Shown here: positions 1 through 7,100 of the stretch, one piece after another
Position numbering within the stretch: position 1 is the stretch's first letter
How the letters are laid out: each line of letters opens with the position of its first letter
From: Phoronis ovalis
Lineage: Eukaryota > Phoronida > Phoronidae
Direction of reading: 5' to 3'
Assembly: GCA_028565635.1 (NCBI GenBank)
Contig: JAOXYB010028767.1
Span: 1 to 11,889 of the forward strand
Length of the DNA: 11,889 bases
Translations under genes and position numbers: made by a program
The notes under the pieces: generated by a model
What the model was told of the DNA's origin: nothing
Seen by the model: the letters and a program-made list of their open reading frames with translations, nothing else
Databases searched by the model: none

Positions 1-510
1 ATACATATATTTTTTATCACAGTTTCTCTTTATATATTTCTGTATAGCTTTGTTCTGTAACAGAACACATTAATCTTAAAGTAAAAAAAAACAAAAAACC
101 CTGGTTAAACTTTCATTCAAATATCTAGTTTTATGACAGCTCCTGGTACCACATGTGAAATTTTTGTATGGATATATGTTGTTATCATGTTTGCTTATAA
201 TTGAATATTTATTGACTAAAAGGTTTATACATAGTAGAGATATGGATCATGATAAGACTGTCTACATATTCAAACTAGCAGTTTTATGAGTTTGTGTTTC
301 CCACTCATGTGATTCATTACTTTGATAACACACTTTTAAACTAACTTGTTAAAAAGAAAGTTTGTTTTCAAGAAAAAAATATATGTATAAGTTAAATCAG
401 TATTTTTAAATTTTAATTTAAAAACGATTAATTTCAAAGCTATCTAAAAATGCAATTTAATCAAGCGGACTTGTCACAAACATCTGCATGATGACAAATT
501 TTGATTTGAT

Positions 511-542
511 ATCCCGCCCCTCTATCCCGCCCCTCTATCCCA
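511..542 (+). repeat. 13-bp tandem repeat, about 2.5 copies, containing two GC boxes
   Basis: The unit ATCCCGCCCCTCT occurs at 511-523 and 524-536, with a partial third copy (ATCCCA) at 537-542. Each full copy contains CCCGCCCC, a GC-box (Sp/KLF-type) core, which stands out in AT-rich surroundings. A TATAAAT follows at 544-550. Confidence 0.85.
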
Positions 543-543
543 C

Positions 544-550
544 TATAAAT
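544..550 (+). promoter_or_regulatory. TATA-like motif just downstream of two GC boxes
   Basis: TATAAAT begins two bases after the GC-box repeat. The order GC box, GC box, TATA fits a plus-strand core promoter, but I see no plus-strand coding exon downstream, and TATAAA is common in AT-rich DNA. This is a weak candidate. Confidence 0.2.
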
Positions 551-1504
551 GAAAGAAATACTTAAAATAAACACCTTTAAAAGTTGGGCAATTGTAGTTT
601 TGTAACAGATTATGTACAAATGTTTGTGAATGTGGGTAATAAATCAGTTTAATGAACAGGAAAGAATAGTTATACTCACTGTGCTCTTAAAACAAACATT
701 TAGCAGTTATAGTAGATTCCTTGAGAATTTTAATGACATATAGCTGTAATAAAGTGTATGCTTATCAAAATCAGACCTCAAGTTCTAACCACAATATTGA
801 TCACAATATTGTTATTTTCCATTTGGTGTGTTTGTGGTCCTCAAAACTGATTTTTTCCTTTGATCTTTTGTAAGAGTGAAAACATATTGACATTACTTAC
901 TAAATAACAATATAATGATTGTGCTCTGGATAGAGACAAGCAATGTATAAACTCCAATACATGCACAATCTGTGACTAATGTATGCAGAAAAGAGTACAT
1001 ATGAAGAGGAAAACAATGTGCAAGGTGGTGCTAAAGTAAACAGTTATTAGAACTAGAATTCTGAAGTACTAAATCATAATATGTGCATGTAAAATACAAA
1101 ATAATATGCTTAAAAGGATGCAGATACAATCCTTTACAGATCATGAACTAATTTAAGAGGTTACGGTAATTGTTAATGTTAAACATTTTATCTTGCTATT
1201 TTTTTTTCAATTGAGAAAAACAACAGGCGAACAAAAATTAGAAACACCTGTGATTTACATATAAGACAATATGCATAAAATATAACTTATTAAAATTATT
1301 TAACTACCTTATGAGGTAGTAGCCACCTGGTGGACATGATGCAATAAACAGAAAAGCTATGTTAATATTTCTTTGTCAGTTGCTAAAAAAAAAATTCACT
1401 ACCTTGTCCACTATCAGCAGACTTGGTCAGGTAAGCTAGTCTCTTGAAACACTACCATATTGTGAAAGGTTGTTATACACATTAATGCACTGATTAATGC
1501 AACC

Positions 1505-1517
1505 GGGGGGGGGGGGG
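1505..1517. repeat. Run of 13 G
   Basis: A homopolymer of 13 guanines follows CC in otherwise AT-rich DNA; its exact length may be uncertain for sequencing reasons. A 14-bp palindrome (CACAAAATTTTGTG, 1522-1535) lies four bases after it. Confidence 0.9.
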
Positions 1518-2101
1518 ACTTCACAAAATTTTGTGGAGGGGTGTGCGGCCTGATTTAAGAACTGGATCCTGTCAACTATTTTTTCTCTTCCAAAAAAAAT
1601 TGTTTTGCTTAACTTTTTTTTTACTAAAAACCTGATTGCTAATTTTATGTGTATTGGAAAACAGGTTTGCTAATAGTGAAAATTAAATCTGGTTTGCTGA
1701 AATTGGTCAATGTTATAAGGATATTGCAGCAAAGAAAAAGTACTTATTAATAATCCTTTTCAATATGCTTCATAATAAATTTAATTTGTAATTGTTCACA
1801 GTTAATATAAGCACATGATCCTTATACTTACTGTAAGCTTGAAACCATATTAAAAAGGTGTAATTTTCTCTGAACCTGTTTTCTAAGTTATTATTCCTAT
1901 AACATCAGGGGGTTCAACCCCATCTCAGTTGCTGCATTTTAGAGAATAGTTTGTTATCTGAAACATCCTCTGATGCTTGACAAATGTCAAGGTATTTAAT
2001 TTGACGGTTTGTTGTTATAGACAAATTTAAAATTATGTTTCTATACCAAGGGATAAACTTGTTTAATCAATTTAATTACATGTTGTTACTTTTTTTACTG
2101 G

Positions 2102-2107
2102 TTTATT
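2102..2107 (-). terminator. Candidate polyadenylation signal AATAAA
   Basis: Plus-strand TTTATT reads AATAAA on the gene strand and is the first canonical hexamer well placed after the stop codon. Variant ATTAAA hexamers lie 26 to 45 bases beyond. Such hexamers are frequent by chance in AT-rich DNA, so this is a candidate only. Confidence 0.3.
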
Positions 2108-2216
2108 ACATATGAAAATCAGTTAATATACACATTATTGTACTAGTTCGTAGTTTTTTATAACATTGTAACTGACAGTCAACAGCTTTTGATGAAGTAG
2201 CTTCATTTTAATGTTA

Positions 2217-2238
2217 CTATTTAATTATAATTAAATAG
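2217..2238. repeat. 22-bp perfect palindrome in the 3'UTR
   Basis: Each half is 11 bases, beginning CTATTTAATTA on the plus strand and mirrored exactly by its reverse complement, with no spacer. It lies about 135 nt after the stop codon. In RNA it could fold into a short AU-only hairpin; in DNA it could be a binding site for an AT-preferring dimeric factor. A function is not shown. Confidence 0.8.
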
Positions 2239-2371
2239 GCACAGACTGGTGCATTATATACATCATAAATTTTGTGTTATCTTGTGTAGATATAATATGA
2301 CCATTAAAAAGATTTATGAAAATAACAAAAAATTGATTCTGGTCATTTAGTGGCAGTACAATTATGTCTCT

Positions 2372-4192
2372 TCAGTGCCGCAGAAATTTTCTCACCGATC
2401 CAATTTCTACCTGTGGATAAACATCGACGCTAAATCGTCTGTTCTCTGTTGCTGCTTGATAACGAATAAAAATTTTATCAATATAAGTGTCATCATGAAT
2501 TTTACACTGGGGGGAGCCACCATCACCCTGACATTCATTAACAGGGGGAGGCACAGTCTCATCAGTTTTGATATATTTGTAAGTCTCACACTCATCCGTC
2601 GGGTCAGACAGTTCATTATTATTAATATTAAAGATAGTATCATCAGTTCCATTGGCCCAGGCACCAGTTTCCAATGCATGATCATTATATGTACATGTCT
2701 TACTTGTGAGATGATCTAGAATAGAGCTTTCACCACTTGCACCCAGAGTTTCAGTTATTTCACTGTGACTATTTGTGTCGATGCATATTTTGTCATTGCC
2801 ATTTACTTCACTCTCTGTAATGTGACTTTCAGTGGGTGAGATATGTTGTTGCACACTTCCATTTGGAAAATTATGCTGTGAACTAGTTAATTTTAACTTC
2901 TTAACTCTTGGCAAAGTGTTTTGTTTTATTCTTTCATTTGCTGCTTCTTTTTCTTTCTTTGATTTTAGTTCTAGACTATTGTAAGTATTCTCTGGCTGTA
3001 GCTGTGTCATGTTTGTTAAAAGCAATTGAAGGCGTTCAAAGCTGTTAGGCAAGGACTTGCTGCGATGGAGGTTTGTTATGACTGGATTTTTTTTAACACT
3101 AGTTGAATTTACAACCACAGTTGTATTTGAGAAGTCGTCATCAGCACTCTGACACATGCAGTTGACTGTGCTGGTTTCTATTGGCGGAGTTTTATAGCGG
3201 ATGCAATGATTATTGTTCTTTGGTACTTGCAGTAAGTCTCGATCAGTATTGCTTGTTACAAAGTTGTGTCTTACAAAGTTACTTTCAAAACTGCCTATTA
3301 TGTTTTCGCCAGTGCTTACTAGTCTTCTATCACAATCCTGATTTGTACCATATATGGCAGTTAGCTCCCTCAATCTTTGCCCTCCTTCACAGGAACATGA
3401 CATACACTTGGTTAGGTTCCTTCTCATAATGTCTTGTTCCAGTTGCATCCGGTTGTACCTTTGTGGTACATTTTCCTGATTCATGGTGAGCTCTTGTTGT
3501 TCTTGTGCCCATTCTTCATTTACTTTCCGCAGCTCAGATGGTGACCAATCTCCCGGTGTCGGATAGAGGTAAATGTTTCTCATTCTAGCACTATCAAAGT
3601 CAATATAATCAGCTTCACAATCCGACGAATTAGCTGCATCTGAATCATTGGTGTCTCGATCTGTATTATTAAAACTTTGATCTTGGTCACTTTGCTCCAA
3701 AGTGTGTTCTATCTGTTGTGTCATATCTATGTCTATAACAGTATCTGAAAGTATGTTTGATTCATTCATATAGTTAGTTTCAGTACTGTTGCTGGTACTT
3801 AAGGGTTTATTCTGATTTTTAATGGTTACCAGTGGTATGATTTCAATTGCATGGCTTTCGTCATTATATTGGTGTTCCATTCTTTCTACAATCAAAATTT
3901 GAAAATCTTTGGATGTATTGCTAATCTTGCCATTCACAGTTACTGCACTGTTATTGCACATCTTGTTATCGTTGTTTTTATTTGCAGCTTTCATGTCCTC
4001 AAAAACGTCGTCATCATCAGCAACTGCATGTATTTGTAACATTCCATTTAAACTTGAGGTAATACTAAATCGGTCATTTTGGCTATTCACTGATCCCGGG
4101 CAAGAGCTCTCTTCAGGAATGGTTGATAAAGATGATTCTGAAATAAAAAATCCATCCAGTTGTGCTTCATTATACGTGTGTGGCCAGTAGAA
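2372..4192 (-). CDS. Exon 6: long cytoplasmic tail and stop codon
   Basis: This terminal coding exon encodes residues 318-923 and ends in TGA at 2374-2372. It opens with FYWPHTYNEAQLDGFF, then becomes hydrophilic and rich in Asn, Asp, Ser, Thr and Glu, so mostly disordered. Visible features, in full-protein numbering: an acidic patch VADDDDVFED (374-383 area); a more ordered-looking block with YPTPGDWSPSELRKVNEEW (about 520-545); cysteines in KCMSCSC (580, 583, 585) and CMC (662, 664); RSKSLP (694-699), which fits the mode-1 14-3-3 pattern RSxSxP; the Leu-rich FERLQLLL just after it, containing LxxLL; basic clusters at 727-732 and 745-752; and a C-terminal RRFSVDV with a basophilic-kinase-type Ser905. 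The acceptor is TATATTCTCAG|T; a second, TTTATTTCAG|A, begins at 4137. No catalytic domain is seen. Confidence 0.88.
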   Translation of the reverse strand, partial: FYWPHTYNEAQLDGFFISESSLSTIPEESSCPGSVNSQNDRFSITSSLNGMLQIHAVADDDDVFEDMKAANKNNDNKMCNNSAVTVNGKISNTSKDFQILIVERMEHQYNDESHAIEIIPLVTIKNQNKPLSTSNSTETNYMNESNILSDTVIDIDMTQQIEHTLEQSDQDQSFNNTDRDTNDSDAANSSDCEADYIDFDSARMRNIYLYPTPGDWSPSELRKVNEEWAQEQQELTMNQENVPQRYNRMQLEQDIMRRNLTKCMSCSCEGGQRLRELTAIYGTNQDCDRRLVSTGENIIGSFESNFVRHNFVTSNTDRDLLQVPKNNNHCIRYKTPPIETSTVNCMCQSADDDFSNTTVVVNSTSVKKNPVITNLHRSKSLPNSFERLQLLLTNMTQLQPENTYNSLELKSKKEKEAANERIKQNTLPRVKKLKLTSSQHNFPNGSVQQHISPTESHITESEVNGNDKICIDTNSHSEITETLGASGESSILDHLTSKTCTYNDHALETGAWANGTDDTIFNINNNELSDPTDECETYKYIKTDETVPPPVNECQGDGGSPQCKIHDDTYIDKIFIRYQAATENRRFSVDVYPQVEIGSVRKFLRH

Positions 4193-7100
4193 CTGAGAAT
4201 ATAAAACTGTTCAAAAATTGCTAGCAGATTTTATAATTAACTGCTTGAAAGGTGTTTGGTTTATCTATTGTAAATATTCTCAATTCGTACAATTCCATCA
4301 TTCGTATATTCTGTTTTCTTGGGTTTTCCAGGTTTCAGAAATTTTACAAAAAAGCAATAATCTCCCGCTAGTTTTGCCCTGACCTTAACATCTTTGCAAG
4401 AATTATATATTGTGCTTTACGATTTATTTATGAATAAGGATTGTGTTGAACATAAGATGCATGCACATGTAATATCTGTCAGGACGTACATTTTTAGTGT
4501 AATTATTGTGTGACACTGTATACATACTTCTTTCCTTTGTCCTTTGCCGTTTCAAACTACTTGTAAAACCACCATTTGCTATTCCTCTTGTAGCGTAGGT
4601 ACCAGATCCATTTAATAACCTGACTTTAGCTGGTGTGCCCTGACGAAATAACATCCTATGTTTGCCCGGTTTGAAGCCATTGTACTGATTTCGAATAACG
4701 TCTCTGGCAACTGGATTCCGTACGTCATGCTTAGCTGCATGCCTGAGAATATGAAATAAAAAGTTTCGGAGAATTACTACCTTTGTTTACATCATTTTTA
4801 ATCATATATCTTTATCTTTCAGGTAAGTTTCTACGTAACAAGACTTTAGAAGAAGGGTGAGTACTGCGTGTATGTGTTTGTGTCTGTGTAAGTAGGTGAA
4901 GGCTTTAGTTATGAATCGTACATCTAGCTACATAATGTAAGAATGAAGGTGTTTTTGTGAAATGAAATGGTTAAATGCATTTTTTGCAAAATCGTATTAA
5001 TGACTGATGGGTGTTTAGTTAATATTTAATTTTGAATTGCACAAATACAAGACATCATGATTTTGAAAAGCATCTTTTCAGGCACATTGAGAATTTTTAA
5101 AAAATGTTTATCTTTTTACCATAATTTTTTATGACAAACTTATTTGATTTTGTAGCTATAGTAAAGAGATGATAGTCTATAGGTTTTTTCTTGATATTCT
5201 GTATTTTTCAAGTTATGAGTAACTTGCTGCATGTATAGTGAGGGAGTGATAGTGCACTGTATAATGTCATTTGAGGCCATTAACTTATTTGTCTGCTTCT
5301 TTAAAATGTGTTAATCTGTGCTTACTCCTACTAACTATTTTAGGTGAAGTGATAAATGTGTAAACTATTACAATTTATTAATTTTTTACATTAAATTCAT
5401 ATATTTGAACAGATGGACAAGTACAGAATTATATAAAAAAAATTAAAACTGTTGTTCACAGGTATAAATTTTCTAGAAAAAGGTAACTAGGTATAATTAT
5501 AATAGCTGAAACAAAAAAAAAAGAAAGAAATATATTAATGATTAATATGCAATGACACTGCTGTGTCTCATTATTTAGAAAAGCTGAACTATTACTCATT
5601 CCCCCCAGCTGTCTATTGTTTTGAAGGTCATAATAATTACATGGTTTATTTTCTTTAAGGACTATATCCTTAAGGTTAATTAATAACCAAGGTAACAGTT
5701 AGCACTATGATTTATTTAAAAATACTGTTGACTGATGTCATTTGTGTATTAATTATTTTTTCTGATATAAACATGACATATTGGTCTGAATTATTTTTGA
5801 AAATCATCAGACTTTACTGTGGGATTTTTATTTCAATTTCCTGTTGATATTATTTCTTATAGACACAACATTTTTATTAGATTCATCCCTGGCAGTCATG
5901 ACAACCCAGCTGACATAATTGGTGCCAGGTTAGAACAATGTGTTTGAATCAGTGCTTGGTTCTCAATTATGGTCAAAGATTTTATTATTTTGTACAGACT
6001 TCAAATTAATTCAGTTTTAATGAGGTTGACTGTATATTGGTACTTCCCTTCTGTTACAATTACTAATAAACAGGTAAATGACATATCAGCATAACATTGA
6101 AGCAAATTAGTGCCAGGACTATAAAACTATAGCTACCTAAAATCGAATAACATGGATGTGTTAATTTCTGTTACAATTACATTCAGTTAATATCTCAGTA
6201 CATAAAACCATATAGCAGCTAACAAAATTTCACTATTCAACGTAACTGTGCAAACATGTAATTTGAACTGATATAAAATTCTCTCAGAAATGTGTTTCGT
6301 ACTTGTACGTCACAATGCCAAGTGTTAGCTTGCGACTTTAAAAACATGTTGAATAGTACTGATTTCACATATGTCATGACAGCTTATTATAGTTCGTAGG
6401 CATTCCTTACCTTCTTTTACAAATGAGTATAATTGTGATGATGAGTCCAACCAGAATTACTAGACCAACTGATCCACCAATGATTCCACCTGAAAATAAA
6501 TAAAATTCTGGTGTCAATTCTAGATAAATTGTGTCAATCATTGATCTGAGTTGATTGTTAATAGCCATTAATAAAGACTATAACAGTTATAGATACTTTT
6601 GGGATGCAGATGGTGTAATTTAAGGTGTTTAATTGATTATATCTGGAGTAGTAGCACTTGCAGGCATTTGTCATATACATATAATACTAAGTACTCCGTT
6701 ACTCTAGTGCTGCTGTACTCAAGTGCTATTGCATCACATTTTGTACTTTTTGTACTTTTTTTATTGTACCAGTTCATAATTATTATTTATCAAGGTATTT
6801 TGATTCTGCACTGAGTATACCTGTATTCCAGGTATTTGTCAAGTACTAAAAGTGTTCCATCACTGTGGTGCTGCTGTACTAGGAAAAGAAAAAGCAGTGC
6901 TATATTGGCATCACACTTTGTACTGACTTTTTAATTGGTATCAGGCAGTGGTTATTATGTATTAAGATGTACAATTCTGCATTGAGTATTCTTGTATCCT
7001 AGATATTTGTCAAGTACTAAGAGTACTCTGTTACTCTAGTGCTGCTGTGCTCAGTGAAGCAAAAACAGCGTTACGGCATCACATTTTGTATCTTTTAATT

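Larger units (their letters stand above)
1..2101. other. Downstream flank without a recognisable gene
   Basis: This AT-rich region shows no open frame with protein-like composition on either strand. It contains the GC-box repeat (511-542), a duplicated 12-mer CACAATATTG[A/T]T at 790-813, a 7-bp stem with a 4-nt loop at 1303-1320, a second inverted repeat CCACCTGGTGG at 1323-1333, and the G run at 1505. It may be intergenic or may include more 3'UTR. Confidence 0.5.
2102..2371 (-). other. Probable 3' untranslated region
   Basis: The stretch after the stop codon is AT-rich without reading frames. A minus-strand AATAAA lies at 2107-2102, about 265 nt after the stop, and two ATTAAA hexamers follow at 2076-2071 and 2067-2062. 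The region contains the 22-bp palindrome at 2217-2238. The true cleavage site is not known; no strong GU-rich downstream element is visible on the minus strand, so the 3' end could lie further along. Confidence 0.4.

Noticed and set aside
1312-1322. An 11-base match to the 5' end of let-7 (TGAGGTAGTAG)
   Set aside because: The match stops at base 11, and no suitably spaced 3' arm forms a let-7-like precursor. The bases are better explained by the local inverted repeat.
1908-1921. B-box-like GGTTCAACCCC suggesting a tRNA or tRNA-derived SINE
   Set aside because: The T-arm stem does not form with a seven-base loop, and no A box, acceptor stem or SINE tail is visible nearby.
2375-4190. Several plus-strand open frames antisense to exon 6
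   Set aside because: They are shadows of the long minus-strand exon, with composition driven by its codons and no splice or start support.
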